Shown: positions 9,901 to 17,953 of the stretch, in pieces
Layout: every line of letters begins with the position of its first letter
Position numbering within the stretch: the first letter of the stretch is position 1
NCBI GenBank assembly: GCA_040385525.1
Contig: JAZKHE010000002.1
Location: forward strand, 186,001 to 250,000
Source: JAZKHE01 sp040385525
GTDB taxonomy: Bacteria > Bacteroidota > Bacteroidia > UBA4408
Length of the DNA stretch: 64,000 nucleotides
Direction: 5' to 3'
The notes under the pieces: model-generated
The model's input: only the letters and a program-made list of their open reading frames with translations
Told to the model about the DNA's origin: nothing
Databases searched by the model: none
Position numbers and translations under genes: made by a program

Positions 9901-10088
9901 CAGGTAGTTTTGAACTATCAATTTTTAATCGTTGGGGTGTTCGAGTTTATTACTCAACTGACTATGCTACGCATGCGTGGGATGGTGGCTCAACAGAGTC
10001 TGACAATTTATATATAATGAAATTAACAGTTCAAGATAAAGAAGGGAATTTTTATAATTACAAAGGAACAATCACAGTTATAAAGTAG
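6984..10088 (+). CDS. Secreted PKD/SprB-repeat protein with gliding-motility C-terminal domain (T9SS cargo)
   Basis: A 1034-residue surface protein. It has a signal peptide ending NLYAQ, Cys-rich and Gly-rich N-terminal modules (about 25-320) resembling proprotein-convertase/collagen-binding-like domains, a SprB-like repeat around residues 460-530 (SVTCFGFSNGVATAV to SPAGCSA) and two PKD domains near residues 800-890 (YYWTFGDGDSS; WFWSFGDAG). The last 100 residues (FFPKSFTPNGDTKNEVYEV to YNYKGTITVIK) are the gliding-motility-associated CHU_C domain, a type-B sorting signal for the type IX secretion system. It is expected to be displayed on or released from the outer membrane, probably as an adhesin. 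The binding target is unknown. Confidence 0.9.
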   Translation: MKAINKIHLYLFIASFFVSFNLYAQPGSPTCVGAEAAQITLPFFQANLTNCGFNNFTATNTPVCGNSSYLSGQDRLYAFTPLESGFVITSLTTASTITDIGLMMFRGCPTSGSCVGNANGDGGTRIMQGEVIAGETYYVLVSTWSTPLCMANYSLRISLPGGALQGTPKVDCIAATPICSLTYSEGTMATNEGNPPFDEEINSGPSCLGSGEKNGNWYSFTVTQLGSFTFIINPNTNSDDYDWALYDITSYTCADIYTRPELEVRCDYSGSVWTDNGNTGLDGRFDPDDTEFDAPINLASGRNFMLYISNFEDGTSDGYTITLGGTADIFDDEGPTFKDIIPATCGDSTLIVNFTEPIDCGADVSRFRLVGPAGVHNINQNYTSPNCLNPTAFTFVNNLTVKFSPPITAPGVYTFTAQAGAISLIDKCGNNNLVNPSQPSPIVTFTIAPLITTATQVSSVTCFGFSNGVATAVVPSSIVSYTYLWNTTPAKTTKAVSALAAGTYSVVVTSPAGCSALPATAVINEPAIVPTPTLPFRALTYCLNSTPPVLIASFTGSGTGTVNWWPTRVGGGPPSTTAPRPTTNALGIKKYYVSQTVGGCQSVRDSIIVEIIDYDKPYYNYNPREYCLTGATNPTPVFGAGATLGGTFTSGAGLQINASTGIVNLSTSSVGAHVVKYSTPGSCAKDSLITLTILAPPNPEFEYPITEFCPGDVSLEKVPAQLNDVGVFTSLPTGVVFEDTQGTINLKNTPASAVPYIITNTIAPSKGCALEKHDFQLGIETLPKVDFTADTFANCFPLSTNFKAITSPAGGTYYWTFGDGDSSSIDEPFHLFKDTGSYVVKLVYGKPGCSSSVEKTATSHPLPIAEFVTSPEPGVVGSEQRFIDESIGATKWFWSFGDAGVSEIQSPLHTYNNDGEFEIIQIVESANGCRDTTSYKLMVENLISVFFPKSFTPNGDTKNEVYEVKVSGINPNPGSFELSIFNRWGVRVYYSTDYATHAWDGGSTESDNLYIMKLTVQDKEGNFYNYKGTITVIK

Positions 10089-10095
10089 AGAATAC

Positions 10096-10144
10096 AAAAA
10101 ATTATTGAATGGGATTAATAGCTAACCACGCCATTAATCCCATT
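10096..10144 (-). terminator. Terminator hairpin embedded in the end of the M20 gene
   Basis: AATGGGATTAAT (10108-10119) and ATTAATCCCATT (10133-10144) form a perfect 12-bp stem with a 13-base loop. On the minus strand the stem is followed by six bases including the M20 stop codon and then six T residues (10101-10096). The hairpin lies inside the last codons of the amidohydrolase gene. It may also hinder transcription arriving from the convergent gene ending at 10088. Confidence 0.6.
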
Positions 10145-11295
10145 CCTGTTTTTAAGGCGTTTTCGTCAATGTTAAAATTGCTAGTATGCACATTTTGTGC
10201 GTTTTCTCCATTTGTACTTGCGGTTCCTAATCTGTAAAAACAACCTTGAATTTGTTGTGTGTAATACGAAAAATCTTCGGCGGTCATTCTTAAATCCAAA
10301 TCAATTACATTTTCATTTCCCAAAAATTCTTGTGCTTTAGTAATTGCATTTTGTGTTAATATTTCATCGTTAGTTAAAAACGGATAACCGCTTTCAATTT
10401 TAACTTCGCACTTTGCGTTGTTTTCTATCGCAATTGTTTCACTAATACTTTTTATAATTTGATGTGCTTCTTTTCTCCATTTTTCATCAAAGGTTCTAAA
10501 AGTGCCTTCAATGTTTACTTCGTCAGGAATTACATTTGTTGCGCCTTTTCCAATAATATTTCCAAATGCCAAAACAGTAGGAATGTTCGGGGTTTGTTTC
10601 AACTTCTCTTCCATAAAATAATTATTTAGTGCCAACAATATTTTAGAAGAAACAAGGAGCGGACTGTTATACGTGTTTGGCATGGCAGCATGACCACCTT
10701 TTCCAATTATTTTTAAATAAATTTCATCGGTTGATGCCATGTACATTCCTTTTCTAAAGCCTACTTTTCCTGCTGTAAGAGAGGGAAATACATGCTGACC
10801 GTAAATAGAGTTTACTTTTGGATTATTTAAAACACCTTCTTTAATCATTAAGCTTGCGCCGCCTGGTAATTTTTCTTCGCCTGGTTGAAATATTAATTTA
10901 ATTGTGCCTTCAAATTCTGTTTTTAATTCAGATAAAATTTTGGCCGCACCCAATAACGATGCTGTGTGTACATCGTGTCCGCAGGCATGCATTACACCAT
11001 TATTTATTGAGCAATAACTTACTTTGTTGGTTTCTTGTATGGGTAAAGCATCAATATCTGCGCGTAAAGCAATGCATTTTTTAGCTGCATTTTTTCCTTC
11101 AATTAGGGCAACAATTCCTGTTTTTACAATTCCTTTTGTATAAGGAATTTTGTATTCATCTAATTTTTGGCAAATAAATTTACTTGTGTTGTGTTCTTCG
11201 AAAGAAAGCTCGGGATGTGCGTGTAAATGTCTTCTTACAGCAATAATTTCTTCTAAATATTCTGAACTAAGTTGTTTTATTTTTTCTTTTAGCAC
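10102..11295 (-). CDS. M20 family amidohydrolase / metallopeptidase
   Basis: A 397-residue di-zinc hydrolase of the M20D branch (N-acyl-amino-acid amidohydrolase, hippurate or IAA-amino-acid hydrolase type). Visible metal and catalytic motifs are ALRADIDALPIQE, HACGHDVHTA, FQPGEEKLPGGA and, near the end, TAEDFSYY. A dimerisation insert occupies about residues 180-300. No signal peptide is present, so it is predicted cytosolic, releasing amino acids from N-acylated conjugates. It lies 15 bp downstream of the TauE/SafE permease and is the last gene of a three-gene minus-strand unit. Substrate is unknown; family is secure. Confidence 0.92.
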   Translation of the reverse strand: MLKEKIKQLSSEYLEEIIAVRRHLHAHPELSFEEHNTSKFICQKLDEYKIPYTKGIVKTGIVALIEGKNAAKKCIALRADIDALPIQETNKVSYCSINNGVMHACGHDVHTASLLGAAKILSELKTEFEGTIKLIFQPGEEKLPGGASLMIKEGVLNNPKVNSIYGQHVFPSLTAGKVGFRKGMYMASTDEIYLKIIGKGGHAAMPNTYNSPLLVSSKILLALNNYFMEEKLKQTPNIPTVLAFGNIIGKGATNVIPDEVNIEGTFRTFDEKWRKEAHQIIKSISETIAIENNAKCEVKIESGYPFLTNDEILTQNAITKAQEFLGNENVIDLDLRMTAEDFSYYTQQIQGCFYRLGTASTNGENAQNVHTSNFNIDENALKTGMGLMAWLAINPIQ

Positions 11296-11310
11296 GCTAT
11301 TTATTTTTGA

Positions 11311-11679
11311 TTATTTGCCTAAAATAAGTTTAATAGCAAGCAATAATAAAAAGCCACCAAAAATCTTTTTCAGCATTGCTTGATCTATTTTTAATGCTGT
11401 TTTAGAGCCTAAATATGCGCCAATAATAAATGTAGATGAAATGATTGCTGCCGTTTTCCAATCAACACTACCATTTTTATAATAATTAAAAACAGCTAAA
11501 ATTCCTATCGGGAACAAAAACATAAACAAGGTTGTGCCCTGAGCCAAATGCTGATTGTAACTCAATAGATAAACCAGCAAAGGCACTATAACAACACCAC
11601 CACCAATACCAACAAGTCCGCTCATAAAACCCGCAAATAAACCGATTGATAAAAGTATTATGATTGTGTTTGCTGTCAT
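11311..11679 (-). CDS. Short TauE/SafE-type permease
   Basis: A 122-residue membrane protein with about four hydrophobic helices. The N-terminus (GLFAGFMSGLVGIGGGVVIV) carries the glycine-rich motif that opens each half of TauE/SafE sulfite/sulfonate exporters. Full-length family members have two such halves (about 250 residues); this one has a single half, a short form that I recall from other Bacteroidota and that probably works as a homodimer. It starts 1 bp after the stop of the large beta-barrel gene (TAA-A-ATG), so translation is probably coupled. The transported anion is unknown. Confidence 0.82.
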   Translation of the reverse strand: MTANTIIILLSIGLFAGFMSGLVGIGGGVVIVPLLVYLLSYNQHLAQGTTLFMFLFPIGILAVFNYYKNGSVDWKTAAIISSTFIIGAYLGSKTALKIDQAMLKKIFGGFLLLLAIKLILGK

Positions 11680-11680
11680 T

Positions 11681-14600
11681 TTAAAAATCTAAACTAAATG
11701 ATAAATAAAAAATACGTGGCTTTTTTTCGCCATCATCAAAACCATAAGCCCAGTCGGCTCTAATAAAATAGCCAAACAAGCGGCTACGCATTCCCCAGCC
11801 GTAGCCATAAACAAATGGACTATATTTTTTTTGTAATATAACGGTTATGGGATATGCTGTAATAATTTGTTCGTTTGATGTATTGTCTTCAGCCCACGGA
11901 GTAGTTCCTGTCCAAGCTGAGCCTACATCTCCAAAACCGACTAACTGAAAATTATTTAAAAAATCGGAACGCATAGGTCTGTTTAATAAATATTGAAAAA
12001 CTGGAAAGCGCAATTCGCTATTGTAAACTATAAAATTATTTCCGTTACGCACATTTTGATTAAAGCCTCGCATATTGGTAGCAACAGCCTGAAACGCATA
12101 TTGCTGCGCATCAGATACTCGCGTGCCAGTATTAAAAATTGGCGAATTAGAAAGATTAATCCAGTTATCTACTCCTCCTAAATAGTAAACTAATTTTTGA
12201 CTGCCTTGCGATGAACTACCAGCTACACGATTTGCCCAAATTAAATTGCGATGAATTTTTTTGTAGTTTCTTACATCAAAACCCAAAACGGCTAAGTTTT
12301 GTTTTAGGTAGCCTGTGTTATTAAAATATTCTGCAAATAATTTTAAGCGTGTGCCATTGTAAACGTTTATTCCTCTGTTTAATGTATTATCAAAAACATA
12401 TTCAGTTTTTAAAATTATCCAATTGTCAAAACTTGTTTTTTTAGCAAGGTTAGCGTCGTTAAATGCTAAAAACGTTCTTCTGTCATTTCTCCAAGATACA
12501 CTTCCTTTAAGTGCTGCAACTTCGCTAAATGGATAACTTATTCCGTATTTTAAATGATGCGTTTGAATTTTTGGAGCATTATCGCTTCGGCTAACCGGAA
12601 AACTTTGTCGGTATAAAGTATAGTATTTATCTACACGTTGGCTTCTGTCTTGATATTGTAACATAGCTTCGTTACTTCTTAAATCGGCAGAAAGGCGAAA
12701 GCCGCCAACAATCCTGTGGTCTTCCATTACATCACTCAATCCAATTTTTAATAATCCATTTAAGCCAGGATTGTAATAATATTCACCACCAGTATAAACT
12801 TGATAGTTACTATTTAAAAAGTTGTTATCGAGTTGAGATACAACTTGATCTATTGTAAATACTTTTAAATAATTGCGTTGTTTTGGAGGCCAAGATAGAT
12901 TTGCTGTAATTATGCTGGTGTCTGCTACTTGCGGAACGTTATATTTTTCTGTTTTGTTATTGTTGGTTATTTCAATTGGTTTTAATCCTTTTTCTTCGGT
13001 TTTTTCTTGATTTACTATAGGGTTTGTTTCTGTTGTAATAACTGGTTTTTCTCCTTCAAACGTATAGTTTTTAAGAATTGATTCACTACTAGAATTTGCA
13101 AAACTTTTAGTTACAACTATTTTTTTATTGTTTATCGTGGTGTCTTTTATAACATCTTGATTTTGTATTGAAATAATACTTGAGCTTTTAAGGTTGGTAG
13201 AAACATTTTTAATTGATTCTGCAGGTGAAATCAACGCGCCTGATATTGTTGATTTTGATAATTCAGAATTTACTAATCTATATTTTTTGTTTTGTAAAAA
13301 TACACTTGTATAACTGCTCGATTTAGAATCAAAATCGTACTCTAAAATATTGCGTGAAAAATCGGTTAGTTTGCTTTGATTAGAAAAATAGCGGTAATGT
13401 TCGGTTGTATCAACAAACGAAATTATACTATCGAGCTTTGCGTTAAATAAATTTTTTGTGTTTTTATGTTCTGCAATAAACAAAGTATTTGCATTGTCTA
13501 AAGACTGTGGATTTCTTTCGTTTGTTGCTAGTGTGTTGGTTAAGCGAAGTAGAGTTTTGTTTTTTGAATCTAAATCGTAAACAAATAAATCGTGCACGTA
13601 GCTAAACTGAGAAGGGTTATTTTTTGCATCAAAACGAATGGTGTCGTCTGTTCTGTTTGAACTAAAAACTATTTTATTGGTGTTGCCAATAAAGCGAGGA
13701 TTTAAATCATCAAAAACATCCTTTGTTATTGGTTCAAGTTTTCCTGATGCTGGAATAAAAGAAAAAATATCGCTTTGTCCGTTTATGGTTGCGCTCATCA
13801 CCATTTTTTTGCCATCGCTGTTATAGGCTAAATCAAGTATTTTATCTATAGCAAACAAGGGTGGTCGGGCGGTAATTTTTCCATCTTCTAAATTGTAGAT
13901 GTTTATTTTTACTTCGCCATTAACTTCATTTACAATCGAACAGAATTTTGAGCTCGGATGCCATGCAATTAGCGGATAACTGTAATCGTTAATACGATCT
14001 ATTTTTTTTCCGCCTTTAAGTATTAACGAAGTTTTTTTGTTTTCTATATCGTAAAGATAAATTTTGTATTTACCCAAATCGTTTGATGAATACAAAGCAT
14101 ACTTTTTGTTTGGGCTTATTTTATATTGCGTTAAAATTGTGTTTCTGTTTTTTTTCGAAACAATTTTTTCTTCGTTTATTTTTTCTTTTTCATTTACAGA
14201 AAATTCGTTTTGATAATAGGCAAAATAATCGTTTGTAATGGTTCTAAGCGAGTTTCCTAAAACAAATAAAAACCCACTTTCAGCATTTCTGCTTACTCGC
14301 GTCATATACATTATGTTAGGAATTACAGCTCTACCAAACGTTTCGTCAATGTAATGCCAAACTGCATGGCCGGCATCTACCGCATCGGAGCCATACAATT
14401 GATTAAGTTTTTTGTACTTCCCACTTAAAACTCCATCTTTAGTTTTGTTTTCAATTTCGCTGTTCCAACCTTTTGCAATGTATGCAATCAAGCCTTTTAC
14501 GTACCATTCGGGTAAATGCAACATTGCCGAATTACGCGCCATTTCGCGCCAACTACCTTCGTATAATAATTGATAGATTAAAATTTCTGTAATTCCAGCG

Positions 14601-15049
14601 CGAATTTGTTCTTCGAGTTTTTGATGATCGCCTTCAAAATAAATAAAAACTTTGCTGCCTACAATTCTTGTTTCTCCGCCAACGTTGGCAGTTTCTGTGC
14701 CTGCTAAACCAATATTGCTTTGTTTAAAATCGGATAAGTTGTTGTAAACAATAAATTCAATTTTATCGTCGATGGTGTAATCAAAAATTTGTTCTATTTC
14801 GTTAATGTGTTTTTCTGCAGCTTGCGAAGTAAACAAAGCTGTTTCTTTTCCGCCTAAATAAAAATAAACGTCAAATCGTTCAAACTTATAAAACTGCCAC
14901 AAAAATTGATTGTATTGAATTCGGTTTTTACCAAAATCGTTTCGTAAACCATTGTAAAATTGAGCATTTGCGTTAGAGCAAAGTACAATAAACAGCGTTA
15001 CAAAAAAATATTTAATAACTAATGATATTTTGCTTGTTGAAGTATGCAT
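11681..15049 (-). CDS. Outer-membrane protein: peptidase-MA-like + TolB propeller + beta-barrel
   Basis: A 1122-residue envelope protein. A signal peptide ends near NANAQ. Residues about 45-290 resemble the gluzincin 'peptidase MA-like' fold, but the place of the HExxH zinc helix reads ITEILIYQLLY, without histidines, so it is probably not catalytic. Residues about 290-560 contain TolB/WD40-type propeller blades (repeated strands ending in DIY-, DIF- and DLFVYDL-type turns). A low-complexity linker leads to a C-terminal beta-barrel (about 760-1122) resembling surface-antigen/BamA barrels and ending in phenylalanine (YLSFSLDF), the usual outer-membrane insertion signal. Function is unknown; a role in surface binding or assembly is inferred. 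Confidence 0.8.
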   Translation of the reverse strand: MHTSTSKISLVIKYFFVTLFIVLCSNANAQFYNGLRNDFGKNRIQYNQFLWQFYKFERFDVYFYLGGKETALFTSQAAEKHINEIEQIFDYTIDDKIEFIVYNNLSDFKQSNIGLAGTETANVGGETRIVGSKVFIYFEGDHQKLEEQIRAGITEILIYQLLYEGSWREMARNSAMLHLPEWYVKGLIAYIAKGWNSEIENKTKDGVLSGKYKKLNQLYGSDAVDAGHAVWHYIDETFGRAVIPNIMYMTRVSRNAESGFLFVLGNSLRTITNDYFAYYQNEFSVNEKEKINEEKIVSKKNRNTILTQYKISPNKKYALYSSNDLGKYKIYLYDIENKKTSLILKGGKKIDRINDYSYPLIAWHPSSKFCSIVNEVNGEVKINIYNLEDGKITARPPLFAIDKILDLAYNSDGKKMVMSATINGQSDIFSFIPASGKLEPITKDVFDDLNPRFIGNTNKIVFSSNRTDDTIRFDAKNNPSQFSYVHDLFVYDLDSKNKTLLRLTNTLATNERNPQSLDNANTLFIAEHKNTKNLFNAKLDSIISFVDTTEHYRYFSNQSKLTDFSRNILEYDFDSKSSSYTSVFLQNKKYRLVNSELSKSTISGALISPAESIKNVSTNLKSSSIISIQNQDVIKDTTINNKKIVVTKSFANSSSESILKNYTFEGEKPVITTETNPIVNQEKTEEKGLKPIEITNNNKTEKYNVPQVADTSIITANLSWPPKQRNYLKVFTIDQVVSQLDNNFLNSNYQVYTGGEYYYNPGLNGLLKIGLSDVMEDHRIVGGFRLSADLRSNEAMLQYQDRSQRVDKYYTLYRQSFPVSRSDNAPKIQTHHLKYGISYPFSEVAALKGSVSWRNDRRTFLAFNDANLAKKTSFDNWIILKTEYVFDNTLNRGINVYNGTRLKLFAEYFNNTGYLKQNLAVLGFDVRNYKKIHRNLIWANRVAGSSSQGSQKLVYYLGGVDNWINLSNSPIFNTGTRVSDAQQYAFQAVATNMRGFNQNVRNGNNFIVYNSELRFPVFQYLLNRPMRSDFLNNFQLVGFGDVGSAWTGTTPWAEDNTSNEQIITAYPITVILQKKYSPFVYGYGWGMRSRLFGYFIRADWAYGFDDGEKKPRIFYLSFSLDF

Positions 15050-15097
15050 AATTCTATAGTAAAGATACTAATTTTGCTAATAATACTTGATTTTTGC

Positions 15098-15733
15098 ATG
15101 ATAAATATTCAAATTTTTGCAGTTAACCCTTTTCAGGAAAATAGCTATGTTTTGTTTGACGAAACAAAGCAATGCGTTATTATAGACCCAGGTTTTAGCA
15201 CAAGCAGTGAGCAACAGCAACTAATCAACTTTATTGAGAAAAATAATTTAGTCCCAAAACGCTTAATTAATACCCATTGTCACATTGACCACGTTTTAGG
15301 AAATAAATTTGTAGCCGATACATTTGGTTTAGAATTAGAGGCTAATGAATTAGAAATAAGTGTTTTAGCAAGTGGCGAAAAAGTTTCGCATATGTACGGA
15401 ATTCCATATGAGCAATCACCTGATATTCAAAAGTTTTTAGCTGAAGGAGATACAATAGAATTTGGCAACTCAAAACTTAGTATTTTATTTTGCCCAGGAC
15501 ATTCGCCAGGAAGTTTAGTTTTTTATAATGCTGAACAAAAATTTGCAATTGGTGGCGATGTGTTGTTTTATGGAAGTATTGGCAGAACTGATTTGCCTGG
15601 CGGACACCACGAAACACTTATTAATTCTATTAAAACAAAGTTAATGGTTTTGCCTGGAGATGTAGAAGTTTATCCTGGGCATGGGCCAAAAACAACAATC
15701 GAATTTGAAAAAAATAACAATCCTTTTTTATAA
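15098..15733 (+). CDS. MBL-fold metallo-hydrolase (glyoxalase II-like)
   Basis: A 211-residue metallo-beta-lactamase-fold hydrolase. The metal motif THCHIDH is followed by CPGHSPGS (third histidine), GGDVLF (bridging aspartate) and YPGHGPKT (last histidine). It resembles YcbL/GloB-like thioester hydrolases. The frame opens at 15044, but that start would overlap the divergent gene and add a hydrophobic stretch not typical of the family. The ATG at 15098 gives MINIQIFAVNPFQENSY, the normal N-terminus, so I use it. The next gene starts 8 bp after its stop. Substrate is unknown. Confidence 0.9.
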   Translation: MINIQIFAVNPFQENSYVLFDETKQCVIIDPGFSTSSEQQQLINFIEKNNLVPKRLINTHCHIDHVLGNKFVADTFGLELEANELEISVLASGEKVSHMYGIPYEQSPDIQKFLAEGDTIEFGNSKLSILFCPGHSPGSLVFYNAEQKFAIGGDVLFYGSIGRTDLPGGHHETLINSIKTKLMVLPGDVEVYPGHGPKTTIEFEKNNNPFL

Positions 15734-15741
15734 AAAACAAC

Positions 15742-16140
15742 ATGGCTGAATTAGTAAACAACATTGATAAAGTGCGTGAGTTTCACGATGCTTTTGGAAT
15801 TTCGAACGCAAAAGATTTGGTTGCAAATTTATCGTCGAACGATTATTTGTTGCGTTACACATTAATGCGTGAAGAAAATGAAGAATATTTAGACGCTTGT
15901 AAAAATGGTGATATAGTTGAGATTGCTGATGCACTTGGCGACCAAATGTATATTTTATTCGGGACACTTTTAAAGCATGGTTTGCAACATAAAATTGAGG
16001 AAGTGTTTAACGAAATACACCGAAGCAATATGAGTAAACTAGACGAAAATGGTAAAGCTATTTATCGCGAAGACGGAAAAGTAATGAAAAGCGAAAAGTA
16101 CTTTAAGCCCAATATTAAAGCTATTTTGGAGAAGGAATAG
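15742..16140 (+). CDS. MazG/PRA-PH-like nucleoside triphosphate pyrophosphohydrolase family protein
   Basis: A 132-residue all-alpha protein resembling the PRA-PH/MazG-like (Cof-like phosphohydrolase) group. The metal-binding pattern of the superfamily is visible: LMREENEEYLDA (ExxE) and, about 20 residues later, EIADALGDQMYIL (ExxD). These enzymes hydrolyse non-canonical or excess nucleotides to monophosphate and pyrophosphate. It follows the MBL hydrolase by 8 bp and is probably cotranscribed with it. Its 3' end overlaps the convergent lycopene cyclase gene by 20 bp. The exact nucleotide substrate cannot be assigned. Confidence 0.82.
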   Translation: MAELVNNIDKVREFHDAFGISNAKDLVANLSSNDYLLRYTLMREENEEYLDACKNGDIVEIADALGDQMYILFGTLLKHGLQHKIEEVFNEIHRSNMSKLDENGKAIYREDGKVMKSEKYFKPNIKAILEKE

Positions 16141-16810
16141 TTTTTTTACGTTTTTGTAAAAACTCCATTATAGTAATATTTCCTAAAAGTAACGTTAAGG
16201 CATATGCTGTATCTTCAATAGGTATAGTGTAAAGTCGTATTCCTAAATTTTCGGCATTGTCGTATATCACAACTGGTATTGCAGTTAATATTCCGTTAAT
16301 AATAAAAAACGGAATTAAATGCACAAAATACGCAAGCCAGAATTGGCTTAAATACTCACTTTTCCATACAAATGCGTGTAGTGAAAGTAAAATAGCTGCA
16401 GTAAAAAAATTGATTGATGTATAACTCTTTTCTAAATTAAAAATAGCTACCCAAAGCAAAATAATTATGGCAGCTCTGGTAATAAACGGTGAATATATTT
16501 TTAAAATATCTTTAGTTATATACGCATTTAAACATTCGTAAATAAAAACGCTTGCAAATGGAACTATAATAAAAAACAGCCATTCTTCGAGCGGCAAATT
16601 AATTAAGTTTATGCCGATTACGTGACTTGGGTTAAAACTCCAAATACCATGTTCTGTAAAGGCTACATCCCATACAACAAAAAAAGTTAACACAATTAAT
16701 ATGCTCGGAAAAAGATATTTCCACTTTTTGTAATAAGCTACTTTTTTATCGAAACTTAAAACAAAAGGTCCTGCAAAACTAAAAAGCATTAACCATAAAT
16801 ATGTTGACAT
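16121..16810 (-). CDS. Lycopene cyclase (CrtYc/CrtYd-type fused)
   Basis: A 229-residue integral membrane protein with six to seven helices built of two related halves. Each half has the short acidic motif of the heterodimeric-type cyclases: LPLEEWLFF in the first half and IPIEDTAYAL in the second. The fused form is common in Bacteroidota and archaea and converts the psi-ends of lycopene into beta-ionone rings. It is the last gene of the carotenoid operon, 6 bp after crtZ. Its 3' end overlaps the convergent pyrophosphohydrolase gene by 20 bp. Whether one or both ends are cyclised cannot be told from sequence. Confidence 0.88.
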   Translation of the reverse strand: MSTYLWLMLFSFAGPFVLSFDKKVAYYKKWKYLFPSILIVLTFFVVWDVAFTEHGIWSFNPSHVIGINLINLPLEEWLFFIIVPFASVFIYECLNAYITKDILKIYSPFITRAAIIILLWVAIFNLEKSYTSINFFTAAILLSLHAFVWKSEYLSQFWLAYFVHLIPFFIINGILTAIPVVIYDNAENLGIRLYTIPIEDTAYALTLLLGNITIMEFLQKRKKTIPSPK

Positions 16811-16816
16811 GCGCTG

Positions 16817-17284
16817 TTAAATAATTTTGTTTTTGTTTCGTGCTTCTAAAAAATATTTAAAGGGAACAAGTAACATTCCAAAATTTTCGCCATCGTGTTT
16901 TTCTAAATATTTGTGATGAATTTTATGCGCTCTTCTAATGCCTAAAACGTATGTGTTCGACCAGTTCCTCAATATTTTAAATCGTTGATGAATTACAATA
17001 TCGTGCACAAAAAAATAAGCTAAACCATATAATGAAATTCCAATTCCAATAAATAATCTAAAATCGCTATTCATAATTCCTGTCATGTAACAATAAGCGC
17101 TTGGAATGGCAAAAATTAAAAAGAAGCTATCATTTTTTTCAAAAAAACCAGGTTCAACTTGATGATGATCTTTATGAAGATACCACAACAAACCATGCAT
17201 TATGTATTTGTGCGTAAACCAAGCCACAAACTCCATTATACAGAATGTAACTACTACAATTACTATGTTAATAAAAATATTCAT
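16817..17284 (-). CDS. crtZ: Beta-carotene hydroxylase
   Basis: A 155-residue membrane di-iron hydroxylase of the fatty-acid-hydroxylase superfamily. The histidine clusters are clear: HKYIMH, HKDHH, HDIVIHQRF and RRAHKIHHKY. It adds 3-hydroxyl groups to beta-rings, giving cryptoxanthin and zeaxanthin. Length is normal for the Bacteroidota form. It lies 2 bp after the CruF-like gene and 6 bp before the lycopene cyclase, within the minus-strand carotenoid operon, so it is expected to be produced together with them in the inner membrane. Confidence 0.93.
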   Translation of the reverse strand: MNIFINIVIVVVTFCIMEFVAWFTHKYIMHGLLWYLHKDHHQVEPGFFEKNDSFFLIFAIPSAYCYMTGIMNSDFRLFIGIGISLYGLAYFFVHDIVIHQRFKILRNWSNTYVLGIRRAHKIHHKYLEKHDGENFGMLLVPFKYFLEARNKNKII

Positions 17285-17286
17285 AA

Positions 17287-17952
17287 TTAGTTTAACAACA
17301 ATAAATTAAATTTGTTTAGTATAAATAAAACCACAAAAAACACTAGCTGAGTAGCATAAACATAAGGAGCTATTTTGTTTTTTACATCGAATTTTAAATT
17401 CCAAATCATAAATTGAAAAAAGAAAGAAACAACAAACCATGCTAAATAATTTTGTAGCGGAACAACATCGTTTTTCCAAAACCAAAAATTAAAAGCAGGA
17501 GCAAGTTGCTCAATAAAATAATCGATAAACACCATGAAAACTGCTGCTAGAGCAGATTTTAAATAAATGTTTTCTGTAAATAAATTACTGATGTGCGCTG
17601 TTGCTAAACATAAAATTAACCAGTTAACGCCAATAATTACAGGAATTCCTTTTACTAAAAAACCCAAATTATTTCCGTAATAATATTCGCCAAAAATTCT
17701 GCCTGTGCGCACACCCATTAATTCTACAGCAAAACCAGCTGCAAAAATTAAAATGAGGTAACGAATAAAATCTTTAGAATAATCTTCGTGATAAACCAAT
17801 AAAACCGATAAAGTAAGCAATAAATTAAAAGGAGTTAAGGCAACAAATTCGTTTCCTTTTACATAAATCCCTACTAATCCTACTGTGTGAAAAATCACTA
17901 GAATAGCAATTCCTATGCGTACATCAGACTTTATGTAATTTATTATTTTCAA
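17287..17952 (-). CDS. CruF-like carotenoid biosynthesis protein (DUF422)
   Basis: A 221-residue protein with about seven hydrophobic helices and the family motif around AVELMGVRTGRIFGEYYYG, followed by GIPVIIGVNWL and an acidic FIDYFIEQLAP segment. The family includes CruF, the carotenoid 1',2'-hydratase that adds a tertiary hydroxyl to an acyclic psi-end. It starts 1 bp after the crtI stop. Together with a beta-ring cyclase and hydroxylase, its presence suggests a monocyclic product with one hydrated acyclic end (saproxanthin/myxol type) rather than plain zeaxanthin; that is inferred from gene content only. Confidence 0.82.
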   Translation of the reverse strand: MKIINYIKSDVRIGIAILVIFHTVGLVGIYVKGNEFVALTPFNLLLTLSVLLVYHEDYSKDFIRYLILIFAAGFAVELMGVRTGRIFGEYYYGNNLGFLVKGIPVIIGVNWLILCLATAHISNLFTENIYLKSALAAVFMVFIDYFIEQLAPAFNFWFWKNDVVPLQNYLAWFVVSFFFQFMIWNLKFDVKNKIAPYVYATQLVFFVVLFILNKFNLLLLN

Positions 17953-17953
17953 T

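Noticed and set aside
15044..15097. Signal-peptide-like N-terminus for the MBL hydrolase
   Set aside because: The extra 18 residues overlap the start of the divergent gene; the family begins at the MINIQIFAVNPFQENSY methionine.
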